The notes: generated from the letters alone by a model not told the origin. DNA of 64,000 nt from Methylosinus trichosporium OB3b (GCF_002752655.1 NZ_CP023737.1:3558001-3622000), one strand, 5' to 3'. Shown: positions 33,945 through 42,230, numbered from the stretch's first letter. Translations and numbers: made by a program.

Positions 33945-34808
33945 ATGCGGTCCGGCGCCGTCGCTATCCATAGGAGCCCTGACCTGCAGTCGCTCGCCCC
34001 GACATCCCTTTCCGCCGCCGTCGCCCCCATCGAGCGCGCCTGGCATCACCGGGAGCTGATCCGCGCCGTCGTGCGCCGGGAGCTGACGGTGAGATTCCGC
34101 GGCTCGGTGCTCGGGCCGCTGTGGGCGGTGCTCGCGCCGCTCATCATGCTGCTCACCTATACGGTGCTGTTCTCGATCACCGTGCCGCAGCTCTCCCAGG
34201 GCATCAGCACGACGAGCTACGCATCCGGCATCTTCATCGGGCTCATCGTCTTCAATCTGTTCAGCGAGCTCGCCTATCGGGCGCCGGGCCTGCTGCACGA
34301 GCATGTGACCTTCGTCAAGAAGTCGATCTTCCCCAGCGAGACCATCGCCTGGGTGGCGACGATCCGCGCCTTCGTCTATGGCGGCGTGAGCTTTGCAGTC
34401 TATATGGCCTTCCGCCTCGCCACCGCGCATGAGCTGCCCTGGACCATTTTGTTCACGCCGCTGCTGGTGCTGCCCTTCGCCTGCTTCATGATGGGCGTCG
34501 TCTGGTTCCTGATGGCGCTCGGCGCCTTCACGCGCGACGTCGCCCATATCATGGTGTCGGTGGTGCCGGTGCTGATGTTCGCGACGCCGATCTTCTACCG
34601 TCTCGCGCAAATGCCCCCCAATCTCTCCATGTGGCTGCGCTTCAATCTGGTCGGGGACTATATCGAGATGCTGCGTGGCGTCGCGCTCGACGGCGTGCTG
34701 CCGCATCCTCTCGCCTATATCGCGCTGGTCGTCGTCTCCTATGCCGTGTTCATCTTCGGCTACCAATTCTTCATGCGCTACAAATCGGTGATCGTCGATG
34801 TCATCTGA
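33945..34808 (+). CDS. Polysaccharide ABC exporter permease (Wzm-like)
   Basis: The protein has up to 287 residues with about six membrane helices, of the ABC-2 type. It contains HRELIRAVVRRELTVRFRGSVLGPLWAVLAPLIMLLTYTVLF and IFPSETIAWVATIRAF. It exports lipid-linked O-antigen or capsular polymer with the ATPase that follows with an 11-base overlap. The annotated ATG lies inside a possible -10 element. A CTG at 33984 behind AGGAG may be the true start, giving 274 residues. Confidence 0.88.
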   Translation: MRSGAVAIHRSPDLQSLAPTSLSAAVAPIERAWHHRELIRAVVRRELTVRFRGSVLGPLWAVLAPLIMLLTYTVLFSITVPQLSQGISTTSYASGIFIGLIVFNLFSELAYRAPGLLHEHVTFVKKSIFPSETIAWVATIRAFVYGGVSFAVYMAFRLATAHELPWTILFTPLLVLPFACFMMGVVWFLMALGAFTRDVAHIMVSVVPVLMFATPIFYRLAQMPPNLSMWLRFNLVGDYIEMLRGVALDGVLPHPLAYIALVVVSYAVFIFGYQFFMRYKSVIVDVI

Positions 34809-35538
34809 GACCATCATCCGCTGCGAAGGCGTCGGCAAGGCCTTCCAGCTCTATCTCCACCGCAACGACCAGCTCAAGCAGGTGCTGTTCGGCCTGTGGC
34901 GAAAGTTCTACAAGGAGCATTGGGTGCTCCATGATATCGGCTTCACCATCGGCAAGGGCGAGAAGGTCGGCATCATCGGCCGCAACGGCGCCGGCAAGAC
35001 GACGCTGCTGCAGATCCTCTGCGGCATCACGCGGCCGACGCGCGGCTCATTCGAGGTGAAGGGACGCGTCGCGCCGATCCTCGCGCTCGGCTCGGGCTTC
35101 GACGGCCTGTTGACCGGGCGCGAGAACGCCATGATTGGCGGCGCCATTCTCGGCTTGAAGCGCAAGGAGGTGGAGAAGCGCCTTCCGGCGATCGCCGCAT
35201 TCGCCGACATCGGCCCGTTCTTCGATCAGCCGATGCGGCTCTATTCGAGCGGCATGCTGGCGCGCGTCGCCTTCGCCATCTGCGCCAACGCCGACGCCGA
35301 TATTCTCATCGTCGACGAGGCGCTGTCGGTCGGCGACGAGCTGTTTCAGGCCAAATGCGAGGCCTTCATCGCCGATTTCGCCAAGAGGGGGACGATCCTC
35401 GTCGTCTCCCATGATCTGCACTTCCTCTCCAATCTCTGCGACCGGGTCATCTGGATCGATAACGGATCGGTGCGCGCGGTCGGCGCGCCGGAGGATGTGA
35501 TCCCGGAATATAAGGAAGTGGTGCTCGCGGCGGCGTGA
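34798..35538 (+). CDS. Polysaccharide ABC exporter ATPase (Wzt-like)
   Basis: The protein has 246 residues. Walker A is GRNGAGKTTLLQILCG, the signature region YSSGMLARVAFAICAN, Walker B ADILIVDEALSVGDE and the H-loop VVSHDLHFL. The opening (IIRCEGVGKAFQLYLHRNDQLKQVLFG) is typical of Wzt/TagH-type polysaccharide transporters. It lacks the C-terminal carbohydrate-binding domain found in some Wzt proteins. The start overlaps the permease gene by 11 bases. Confidence 0.92.
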   Translation: MSSETIIRCEGVGKAFQLYLHRNDQLKQVLFGLWRKFYKEHWVLHDIGFTIGKGEKVGIIGRNGAGKTTLLQILCGITRPTRGSFEVKGRVAPILALGSGFDGLLTGRENAMIGGAILGLKRKEVEKRLPAIAAFADIGPFFDQPMRLYSSGMLARVAFAICANADADILIVDEALSVGDELFQAKCEAFIADFAKRGTILVVSHDLHFLSNLCDRVIWIDNGSVRAVGAPEDVIPEYKEVVLAAA

Positions 35539-35618
35539 CGCCGCGTGTCCGCCTGCCGCGACCTTCGCGTGGCGTCCCGTCGCGCGCGGTAGGACGAGTG
35601 GCTTGCGTCAGAGGCGGG

Positions 35619-35656
35619 GAAGGGCGAGCCCCCATAGATCTTCAGGCTCGCTCTTC
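35619..35656. repeat. REP-type repeat, single hairpin copy
   Basis: GAAGGGCGAGCC ... GGCTCGCTCTTC with one mismatch, matching the outer arms of the repeat at 6424-6493. Confidence 0.55.
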
Positions 35657-35688
35657 TAGCATCGGCTGGCCGCCGCGCGAAGGCTGGC

Positions 35689-35713
35689 GACGACGGCCGA
35701 GGCGGCCGTCGTC
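35689..35713. terminator. Hairpin between convergent wzt and the 250-residue gene
   Basis: Perfect 11-base arms GACGACGGCCG/CGGCCGTCGTC with a 3-base loop. There is no clear T-run on either side. It probably helps end both converging transcripts. Confidence 0.55.
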
Positions 35714-35741
35714 TGCTTACAAATCGCGCTCGGCGCCGTCC

Positions 35742-36494
35742 TCAGTTGCGGCGCGCCAGCGAGCGCAGGAAGCCTTCCATATCCTCGGTCAGCTCCTGAT
35801 CGATGGCCGGCGCCAATTTGAGCAGCAGATTGGCGACGAATGCCTGATCATTGCGCTTTTCCTCGAGCACCTCGCGCAGCACCGGGACATTGTCCTCGAT
35901 ATGGGTGAGGAAGGAGATGCCCTTCTCCAGCGTGTCGGTCCAGCGCTCGCGGCTCCAGATCGCGAGCGGATACATGATCTCGTGCACGAAATTGGATTTG
36001 CGCGCCTGCTCGAAGAAGCGGATGCCGGAGTTCCAATTCTCCTTGGCGCGCAGCGGCGGCGGCGGAATGTCGCCGAGCAGCATCTTCTTGCCGGCGGCGC
36101 CGACATGATCCTCGAGGCTGATGGGCGGGTCCATCGGCGTGCGGAAGCTCCACAAGGAGGTCGCGCCGGGGAAGTCCTTGCCCATGCTCTCGACGAGCGC
36201 GGCCTCGACCTTGTCCGTCGCGGCCTTGTCGCCCTTGAGCGCCGCGGTCATGAAGAAGGCGAACAGCGCGTCGCCGCCGTAATTGACCGCCGCGGAGCCC
36301 TTCAGCTGCTGCGGGGTGAGCTTGGGGGTCACGCCGTCGGCGGGAACCGTGACATCGCCGGCGCGCAGCGCGGTGATGAAGGTGGTGATCTCCAGCCAGC
36401 CCATGTAATTGGCGATGAAGGCGTCGGGGTCCACATAGACGATCGCCAGATTGAGGGGCTGCTTGCGCTTCTGCAGTTCCGCCATGTCGGTCAT
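35742..36494 (-). CDS. Unrecognised 250-residue protein paired with a Rieske ferredoxin
   Basis: The protein is soluble and mostly helical, with no cysteines and no signal peptide. Notable segments are LNLAIVYVDPDAFIANYMGW, a Pro-rich GDIPPPPLRAKENWNSGIRFFEQARKS and a Leu-rich C-terminal helix region. GAGGA lies 8 bases before the ATG. It starts 70 bases after the Rieske gene on the same strand, so they likely form an operon. An oxygenase-accessory or scaffold role is possible given the ferredoxin, but no family or catalytic motif was recognised. Confidence 0.6.
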   Translation of the reverse strand: MTDMAELQKRKQPLNLAIVYVDPDAFIANYMGWLEITTFITALRAGDVTVPADGVTPKLTPQQLKGSAAVNYGGDALFAFFMTAALKGDKAATDKVEAALVESMGKDFPGATSLWSFRTPMDPPISLEDHVGAAGKKMLLGDIPPPPLRAKENWNSGIRFFEQARKSNFVHEIMYPLAIWSRERWTDTLEKGISFLTHIEDNVPVLREVLEEKRNDQAFVANLLLKLAPAIDQELTEDMEGFLRSLARRN

Positions 36495-36564
36495 GAATTG
36501 ATCCTCACTGTCCTCTCTTGTCCCGGCGCCCGCGCCAGTCCGTCTCTCGCCCGGGCGCCCTTCG

Positions 36565-36936
36565 TCACTCGTCCGCCAGCATCACCCCGGTGATGCAGAG
36601 ATCCCCGTCGTCGACGACGAGCGAGAGAGGCGTCAGCTTCGCGCCCTGGCAGGGGCCGATGAAGCAATGGCCCGTGTCGATGTCGAATTGCGCGCGATGC
36701 CGGCCGCAGGTGAGAAAATTGCCGTCCTCGTCGAGGAACACGCCCTGCTGGGTGTCGAGGCGCATGTTCTCGTGCGGGCAGGAATTCTCGAAGCCGTAGA
36801 AATTGTTGCCCTTGCGGGTGATGAGGATCGGCCAGGCCTTGCTGTCGCCATTGTCGTAGGCGCGCATCAGGACGAAGCCATGGGCTTGGCCGTCCTCGAT
36901 GTGGCTTGTTCGACAAATCACGAAAAGATCGTCCAT
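36565..36936 (-). CDS. Rieske-type [2Fe-2S] ferredoxin
   Basis: The protein has 123 residues. The two cluster-binding loops are C-P-H (SCPHENMRL) and C-x2-H (TCGRHRAQFD), 18 residues apart, followed by the glycine/proline turn GHCFIGPCQG. There is no membrane anchor. Small soluble Rieske proteins pass electrons to oxygenases. The ATG at 36936 follows AAGGGG at 9 bases. It is the first gene of a pair with the 250-residue protein. Confidence 0.85.
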   Translation of the reverse strand: MDDLFVICRTSHIEDGQAHGFVLMRAYDNGDSKAWPILITRKGNNFYGFENSCPHENMRLDTQQGVFLDEDGNFLTCGRHRAQFDIDTGHCFIGPCQGAKLTPLSLVVDDGDLCITGVMLADE

Positions 36937-37086
36937 CGGCTTGACCCCTTTCCAACAATCGCCGCGTCGCGACACAGAGGCGGCGGACTCTGGAAAGGTT
37001 TTAGCAAGGGATGAGCCAGCCGCCGGAGCGCTTGACGATATAGGAAGATCACTATATTGGAGGTCGTCCCGAATAGGGGGCTCGAT

Positions 37087-37254
37087 ATGGACCACTCGGC
37101 GACCGATCGGAGAGAAATCCAGGCGAAGGTCGGCTCGGTCGCGCTCCGGGCCGATGCGACGTTCGAGCGGATCGCGCGACACATGCGGCATATTCGATGG
37201 ATGCTCGCGCTCACGCTCCTCTTGCAACTGCTCATGTCGATGAAGCTCTGCTGA
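37087..37254 (+). CDS. Possible small membrane protein
   Basis: The protein has 55 residues: a charged amphipathic N-terminal half and one C-terminal hydrophobic segment (IRWMLALTLLLQLLMSM). GGGGG lies upstream of the ATG. A short inverted repeat ATATAG/CTATAT (37038-37057) precedes it and may belong to this gene's promoter or to that of the divergent Rieske gene. No family was recognised. Confidence 0.4.
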   Translation: MDHSATDRREIQAKVGSVALRADATFERIARHMRHIRWMLALTLLLQLLMSMKLC

Positions 37255-37463
37255 GCGATTCGAAGGGCGATCGGGTGCATGAAACAGCCTGTCGCCCTCG
37301 TCCCGAGGAGCCTGCGAAGCGGGCGTCTCGAAGGATGGTCACGGGCGAGATGCTCGTCAATTCAGCCCCGGGCCGTCCTTCGCGAAGCTTGGTGCGGCGG
37401 CTCCTCAGGACGAGGGTCGGGGATTTTCCCTCACCCGATCGCCCGCGACCCGGACAGAGGACG

Positions 37464-37769
37464 ATGACAGGGGCAGAGCAACGAGAAACGCATGAGCCTG
37501 CGCGTCAGAGCGACGACGGCGCGCTCAAGGCGCAGCTCGTCGGCAAGATCGGCCGCCTCATCAAAGAGCGCGGCCTCAAGCAAGTGGAGGCGGCCTGCCT
37601 GTTCGGCGTCAAGCAGCCGGACGTCTCCAAAATGCTGCGCGGAGACTTCCGGCAATTCTCGGTCGAGCGGCTGCTGCGTTTTCTCGTCGCGCTCGGCCAG
37701 GATGTCGAGATCGTGGTCAAGCCGTCGAGCGGCGCCGAGGCGCCGAGCCTGCGCGTCGCGCGGCTGTGA
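37464..37769 (+). CDS. Orphan HigA-type helix-turn-helix antitoxin
   Basis: The protein has 101 residues. The helix-turn-helix is LIKERGLKQVEAACLFGVKQPDVSKMLRG, followed by FRQFSVERLLRFLVALGQDVEIVVKP. This is the HTH_37/HigA-like pattern usually encoded next to a HigB/RelE-type toxin. AGAGGA precedes the ATG. No toxin ORF is visible in the 200 bases upstream. It ends 40 bases before shc, so it may now act as a stand-alone regulator. Confidence 0.78.
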   Translation: MTGAEQRETHEPARQSDDGALKAQLVGKIGRLIKERGLKQVEAACLFGVKQPDVSKMLRGDFRQFSVERLLRFLVALGQDVEIVVKPSSGAEAPSLRVARL

Positions 37770-37809
37770 CCCGATGAATTTATACGCAAGATCGGATGAA
37801 AGGATCGAC

Positions 37810-39777
37810 ATGACCGCGACTGCGCTGGCCGCCGAGACGCCCTCATTCTCCGCCGACACGCTCGACGCGAGCATAGCGAGGGCCGCGCGGGCGCTGACGG
37901 CGCTCGGCGCGGCGGACGGCCATTGGTGCTTCGAGCTGGAGGCGGACGCCACCATCCCCGCCGAATATGTGCTGATGCGCCATTATCGCGACGAGCCGAT
38001 CGATCGCGTCATCGAGGGCAAGATCGGCAATTATCTGCGCCGCATCCAGGGCGCGCATGGCGGCTGGCCGCTGTTCCACGCCGGCGCCTTCGACATGAGC
38101 GCCAGCGTGAAGGCCTATTTTGCGCTCAAGATGATCGGCGACGACATCGACGCGCCGCATATGGCGCGCGCGCGCGAGGCGATTCTCGCGCATGGCGGCG
38201 CGGCGCGCAGCAATGTGTTCACGCGCGCGCTGCTGGCGCTCTATGGGCAGGTTCCCTGGCGCGCCGTGCCGGCGATGCCGGTTGAGATCATGCTGCTGCC
38301 GAAATGGTTCCCGTTCCACATCGACAAGATCTCGTATTGGGGCCGCACCGTGCTCGTGCCGCTCCTGGTGCTGCAGAGCCTGAAGCCGCAGGCGGTCAAT
38401 CGGCTCGGCGTGCATATTCGCGAGCTGTTCACGACGCCGCCCGAGGCGGTGAAGGAATGGCCGAAGGGCGCGCATCAGCATCCGGCGCTCATCGCCGTCT
38501 TCGGCGCCGTCGACAAGCTGCTACGCGCCGCCGAGCCCTATTTTCCCAAGGGCCTGCGCGCCCGCGCCATCAAGGCGGCGGAAGCCTTCGTGACCACGCG
38601 GCTCAATGGCTTCGACGGGCTCGGCGCCATCTTCCCGGCCATGGTCAACAGCCTCGAAATGTATGACGTGCTCGGCGTTCCCGCCGATGACGAGCGCGTG
38701 AAGCTCGCGCGCGAATCGATCGAGCGTCTGCTGGTGATCAAGGACGACGAGGCCTATTGCCAGCCCTGCGTCTCGCCGGTGTGGGACACGGCGCTCGCCT
38801 GCCATGCGCTGCTCGAGGTCGGCGGCGCGGAGAATGAGGCGCGCGTGCGCGCGGGGCTCGAATGGCTCGCGCCGCTGCAGGTGCTCGACGTGAAGGGCGA
38901 CTGGGCCGCGCAGCGGCCCGATCTGCGTCCCGGCGGCTGGGCCTTCCAATACGCCAACGCCTATTATCCCGATGTCGACGACACCGCCGTCGTCGTGACG
39001 GCGATGGACCGAGCGCATCGCGGCGGCCCGCAGCCCTATGACGAGGCCATCGCCCGCGCGCGCGAATGGATCGAAGGGATGCAGAGCCGCAACGGCGCAT
39101 GGGGCGCCTTCGACGCGGATAATGAATATTATTACCTCAACCACATCCCCTTCGCCGATCATGGGGCGCTGCTCGATCCTCCGACCGCCGACGTCTCGGC
39201 GCGCTGCGTCTCCATGCTGGCCCAGCTCGGCGACAGGCCGGAGACGAGCCCGCGGCTGAAGGCCGGCGTCGATTATCTGCTCGCCGAGCAAATGCCGGAC
39301 GGCAGCTGGTTCGGCCGCTGGGGGATGAACTATATCTACGGCACATGGTCGACGCTCTGCGCGCTGAACGCCGCGGGCGTGCGCCCGGAGCATCGCGCCA
39401 TGCGGCGCGCGGTCGACTGGCTCGTCGCCATTCAGAACGAGGACGGCGGCTGGGGAGAGGATGGCGACAGCTACAAGCTCGACTATCGCGGCTATGAGAA
39501 GGCGCCGAGCACAGCGTCGCAAACGGCTTGGGCCGTGCTCGCGCTGATGGCGGCGGGAGAGGTCGACCATCTCGCCGTGGCGCGCGGGATCGCCTATCTC
39601 CAGGCGCGGCAGGCCGAGGACGGCCTGTGGACGGAGGAGCTCTTCACCGCGACCGGCTTCCCCCGCGTGTTCTATCTGCGCTATCACGGCTACGCGAAAT
39701 TCTTCCCGCTATGGGCGCTCGCGCGCTACCGCAACCTGCAGAGAGGCAATAGCAAAATTGTCCAGACCGGCCTCTAG
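37810..39777 (+). CDS. shc: Squalene-hopene cyclase
   Basis: Cyclises squalene to hopene and hopanol at the inner membrane, the first committed step of hopanoid synthesis. The protein has 655 residues, the usual length. The catalytic protonating motif DVDDTAVVV (D-x-D-D) lies in the central region. Several QW repeats are visible (GAWGAFDADNEYYYLN, QMPDGSWFGRWGMNYIYG, NEDGGWGEDGDSY). The ATG at 37810 has AAAGGA upstream; an ATG at 37774 is less likely. hpnG overlaps its 3' end by 20 bases. Confidence 0.96.
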   Translation: MTATALAAETPSFSADTLDASIARAARALTALGAADGHWCFELEADATIPAEYVLMRHYRDEPIDRVIEGKIGNYLRRIQGAHGGWPLFHAGAFDMSASVKAYFALKMIGDDIDAPHMARAREAILAHGGAARSNVFTRALLALYGQVPWRAVPAMPVEIMLLPKWFPFHIDKISYWGRTVLVPLLVLQSLKPQAVNRLGVHIRELFTTPPEAVKEWPKGAHQHPALIAVFGAVDKLLRAAEPYFPKGLRARAIKAAEAFVTTRLNGFDGLGAIFPAMVNSLEMYDVLGVPADDERVKLARESIERLLVIKDDEAYCQPCVSPVWDTALACHALLEVGGAENEARVRAGLEWLAPLQVLDVKGDWAAQRPDLRPGGWAFQYANAYYPDVDDTAVVVTAMDRAHRGGPQPYDEAIARAREWIEGMQSRNGAWGAFDADNEYYYLNHIPFADHGALLDPPTADVSARCVSMLAQLGDRPETSPRLKAGVDYLLAEQMPDGSWFGRWGMNYIYGTWSTLCALNAAGVRPEHRAMRRAVDWLVAIQNEDGGWGEDGDSYKLDYRGYEKAPSTASQTAWAVLALMAAGEVDHLAVARGIAYLQARQAEDGLWTEELFTATGFPRVFYLRYHGYAKFFPLWALARYRNLQRGNSKIVQTGL

Positions 39778-40495
39778 ACGCCGCTTGGACGGCCATGACG
39801 ACGAGGAGCCGCCGCGCTTTCTCATCATCACCGGGCTGCTCAGCGAACGCGCTTGCGCCGAGGGCGAGGGACTGGTGCCGATCTGCAGCGGCGCCGACAC
39901 CGAAGGCCTGCGCGCGGCGCTGGAGCGCACGCAAGGCTTCGCCCTCGCCGGCGTCGTCAGCTTCGGCATAGCGGGCGGGCTCGACCCGGCGCTGCATCCG
40001 GGCGATGTGGTCGTCGGCGGCGCCGTGGTCGCCGACGGCGAGCGCTATGACACCAGCGCGGAGCTCTCGGCCATATTGAGCGAGGGGCTCGCCGCGGCTG
40101 GCGGCAAGATCGTCTGCGGCGCCATCGTCGGCGTCGAGGCGCCCGTGCTCGATCCCGCCGCCAAAGCCTCGTTGCGGGCGAAGACCGGCGCCGTCGCCGT
40201 CGATATGGAGTCGCATATAGCGGCGGATTTCGCGGCGCGCCGGCGGCTGCCGCTCGCCGTGGTGCGCGTCATCAATGATCCGGCGGCGCGCGCGCTGCCG
40301 CCTTTGGCGCAGAGCGCGGTGACGCCGGATGGCGGCGTCGATCTGCGCGCCGTGTTTCGTGATCTCGCCCGCGAGCCGGGTCAGATCGGCGACCTCATTC
40401 TCGCGGGGATGGATTTTCGTAAATCCTCGGCGACGCTAGGCCGCTGTGGGCGTCTTCTCGGACCGCTTCTGAGCCTCGGCCTCCCGGAGCTCTGA
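39758..40495 (+). CDS. hpnG: Adenosylhopane nucleosidase HpnG
   Basis: The protein has 245 residues of the purine-nucleoside phosphorylase fold. Segments are FLIITGLLSERACAEG, VVSFGIAGGLDPALHPGDVVVGG, and AVDMESHIAADFAARRRLPLAVVRVINDPA with the nucleoside-binding Met-Glu. It removes adenine from adenosylhopane to give ribosylhopane. The likely start is a TTG at 39758 within the end of shc, with AGAGG upstream. Its last 60 bases overlap the end of hpnH on the other strand. Confidence 0.88.
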   Translation: MSRPASRRRLDGHDDEEPPRFLIITGLLSERACAEGEGLVPICSGADTEGLRAALERTQGFALAGVVSFGIAGGLDPALHPGDVVVGGAVVADGERYDTSAELSAILSEGLAAAGGKIVCGAIVGVEAPVLDPAAKASLRAKTGAVAVDMESHIAADFAARRRLPLAVVRVINDPAARALPPLAQSAVTPDGGVDLRAVFRDLAREPGQIGDLILAGMDFRKSSATLGRCGRLLGPLLSLGLPEL

Positions 40496-41587
40496 GAGCG
40501 TCGCCACATTGGCGTCGAACACATATTGCGCCGGCCGCTGCTTATCGAGCGGGATGTCGGGCGCGAAATCGCCCTCGGTGCGCACGCCGCGCAGGGCGAC
40601 CCAGGCGGCTTTCCACGGACGCACGACGGCGTCCTGCACGGCGGTCGCCTCGAACCCGCAATGCACCATGCAGTCGGCGCATTTCTCGTAATTGCCGACG
40701 CCATAGGAGTCCCAGTCGGTCTCCTCCATCAGCTGCTCGAAGGTCGGGACATAGCCCTCGCCGACGAGATAGCAGGGCCGCTGCCAGCCGAACACGGTGC
40801 GCGCCGGATTGCCCCAGGGCGTGCAATGATAGGTCTGATTGCCGGCGAGAAAGTCGAGGAACAGCGTCGACTGCACGAAGGACCAGGCCTTGCCGCCGCG
40901 ACCACGGCGCAGAATGTCGCGGAACAGCTCCTTGGTGCGCGCGCGATTGAGGAAGTGAGTCTTGTTCGGCGCGCGCTCATAGGCATAGCCCGGCGACACG
41001 GTCATGCCGTCGACGCCGAGGCGCTTCGCCTCGTCGAAGAAATCGGCGACGCGCTCGGGATCGGCGTCCTGGAAAAAGGTGCTGTTGATGGTGACGCGGA
41101 AGCCTTTCGACTTCGCCAGAGCGATCGCCTCGACCGCGCGCTTGTAGACGCCCTTCTGGCTCACGGCGCGATCGTGCATCTCTTCGTCGCCGTCGAGATG
41201 GATCGACCAGGTGAAATAGGGGCTCGGCTCATATTGATCGATCTTCTTGGCGAGCAGCAGCGCATTGGTGCAGACGATGGCGAATTTCTTGCGCGCCATG
41301 ATGCCTTGCACGATCTGCGGCAGCTCCTTGTGCAGCAGCGGCTCGCCGCCGGCGATGACGACGACCGGCGCGCCGCATTCGTCCACCGAGGCGAGGCTGT
41401 CCGCGGCCGAAAGGCGCTTGTCGAGGATATGATCCGGATAGTCGATCTTGCCGCAGCCGGCGCAGGCGAGATTGCAGCGGAACAAGGGCTCCAGCATCAG
41501 AACGAGCGGATAGCGCTTCCGGCCGGCGAGATGCTGGCGAAGGATGTAGCCGCCGATCGACCAGATATAGCGGAACGGGATGGACAA
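40436..41587 (-). CDS. hpnH: Radical-SAM adenosylhopene synthase HpnH
   Basis: Adds the 5'-deoxyadenosyl group to hopene, starting side-chain synthesis. The protein has 383 residues. The radical-SAM cluster motif is C-x3-C-x2-C in EPLFRCNLACAGCGKIDYPD, followed by VVVIAGGEPLLHKELPQIV. A C-terminal CADCMVHCGFEATAV matches HpnH relatives. The TTG start at 41587 is preceded by AAGGA at 10 bases. It is convergent with hpnG. Confidence 0.95.
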   Translation of the reverse strand: MSIPFRYIWSIGGYILRQHLAGRKRYPLVLMLEPLFRCNLACAGCGKIDYPDHILDKRLSAADSLASVDECGAPVVVIAGGEPLLHKELPQIVQGIMARKKFAIVCTNALLLAKKIDQYEPSPYFTWSIHLDGDEEMHDRAVSQKGVYKRAVEAIALAKSKGFRVTINSTFFQDADPERVADFFDEAKRLGVDGMTVSPGYAYERAPNKTHFLNRARTKELFRDILRRGRGGKAWSFVQSTLFLDFLAGNQTYHCTPWGNPARTVFGWQRPCYLVGEGYVPTFEQLMEETDWDSYGVGNYEKCADCMVHCGFEATAVQDAVVRPWKAAWVALRGVRTEGDFAPDIPLDKQRPAQYVFDANVATLSELREAEAQKRSEKTPTAA

Positions 41588-41904
41588 GAACGCTGTTCCT
41601 TCTCAGGCTGCCGCGCCGAGGGCGTCGTTCGCGCCGCTAGCTGGAACAGCGCGACGCATCGCGAACCGAGCGCGATCAAAGTCTTCGTCTAACACGAAAG
41701 CACGGCGGCGCAAACCGGCGTCGGGAACCCCACGGCGAAGGGCCGCGCGGCTGGACCCCTCGCAGAGTGGAAACTGGCGGTTTCGCCGCGGGCGCGCCGC
41801 GCAATTATCGACTTCGGCCGAAGTCGAACGGCCTGGAGCGAAAAACAACCGGGCCGAGCGTCGTGTCGTCGAACGCTCGGTCCGACATCGAGCGGGAGGA
41901 ACGC
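41588..41904. other. Intergenic region upstream of hpnH and the tiny ORFs
   Basis: About 317 bases containing the hpnH promoter on the left and an 18-base perfect palindrome near the right end. No additional gene is supported. Confidence 0.4.
41809..41826. promoter_or_regulatory. Perfect 18-base palindrome, operator candidate
   Basis: CGACTTCGGCCGAAGTCG without spacer, about 80 bases before the 34-residue ORF. It could be an operator for a dimeric regulator or a short RNA hairpin. Confidence 0.45.
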
Positions 41905-42009
41905 ATGGCGCTGCAAGTTCACACCGGCGGCGATCTGGGCAACACTATTTTCTGGATCTCGGCCGCAGTCGCGTTCGTCGCCATCATGCTGTCGAAGGGG
42001 CCGGCGTGA
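41905..42009 (+). CDS. 34-residue single-helix membrane peptide
   Basis: It reads MALQVHTGGDLGN, then one membrane helix TIFWISAAVAFVAIMLS and a short KGPA tail. A strong GGGAGGA lies 6 bases upstream. It overlaps a second tiny ORF in a GTGA arrangement. No family was recognised. It resembles in shape the small subunits of membrane complexes, but that is inference. Confidence 0.6.
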   Translation: MALQVHTGGDLGNTIFWISAAVAFVAIMLSKGPA

Positions 42010-42122
42010 CTCACGCCCGCCAGCGCCGACGTCACGAGCGGCTTTTCGCCAATCTCGTCGTCGGGCGCGACGACACGTCGCAGCTGGACCCGGCGATCTT
42101 GCGAAATTGGTGGTTTTTCTGA
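42006..42122 (+). CDS. 38-residue peptide coupled to the membrane peptide
   Basis: Starting at a GTG that overlaps the preceding stop by four bases (GTGA), it encodes a basic N-terminus (THARQRRRHERLF), an acidic middle and an aromatic end (ILRNWWFF). It is followed by a gap and then a terminator. The coupling and the distinctive C-terminus make it plausible, but it is short and unsupported by any known family. Confidence 0.4.
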   Translation: MTHARQRRRHERLFANLVVGRDDTSQLDPAILRNWWFF

Positions 42123-42197
42123 CACTCAGACCGGATATCACTCCGACGCTCCATCATGCTCCTTCCGGACGCATCATGTGGCGATCCGAATGACTTG

Positions 42198-42230
42198 GCC
42201 TCGCCGGCTTCGGCCGCGCGAGGCTTTTTT
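42198..42230 (+). terminator. Rho-independent terminator before trpF
   Basis: Stem GCCTCG ... CGAGGC with inner CGGC-ttc-GGCCG pairing and six T residues. It resembles the hairpin at 3884-3916. It ends the tiny-ORF transcript. Confidence 0.8.

Noticed and set aside
36918..37280. A 120-residue minus-strand frame upstream of the Rieske gene, rich in Cys, Arg and Ser
   Set aside because: It overlaps the Rieske start in another frame and has no coding signature; most likely a shadow of the small plus-strand ORF and promoter region.
37255..37463. Search for a HigB-type toxin upstream of the HigA-like gene
   Set aside because: No frame with a ribosome-binding site or RelE/HigB pattern; the stretch resembles an intergenic repeat (CGAGGAGCCTGCGAAGCGGG).
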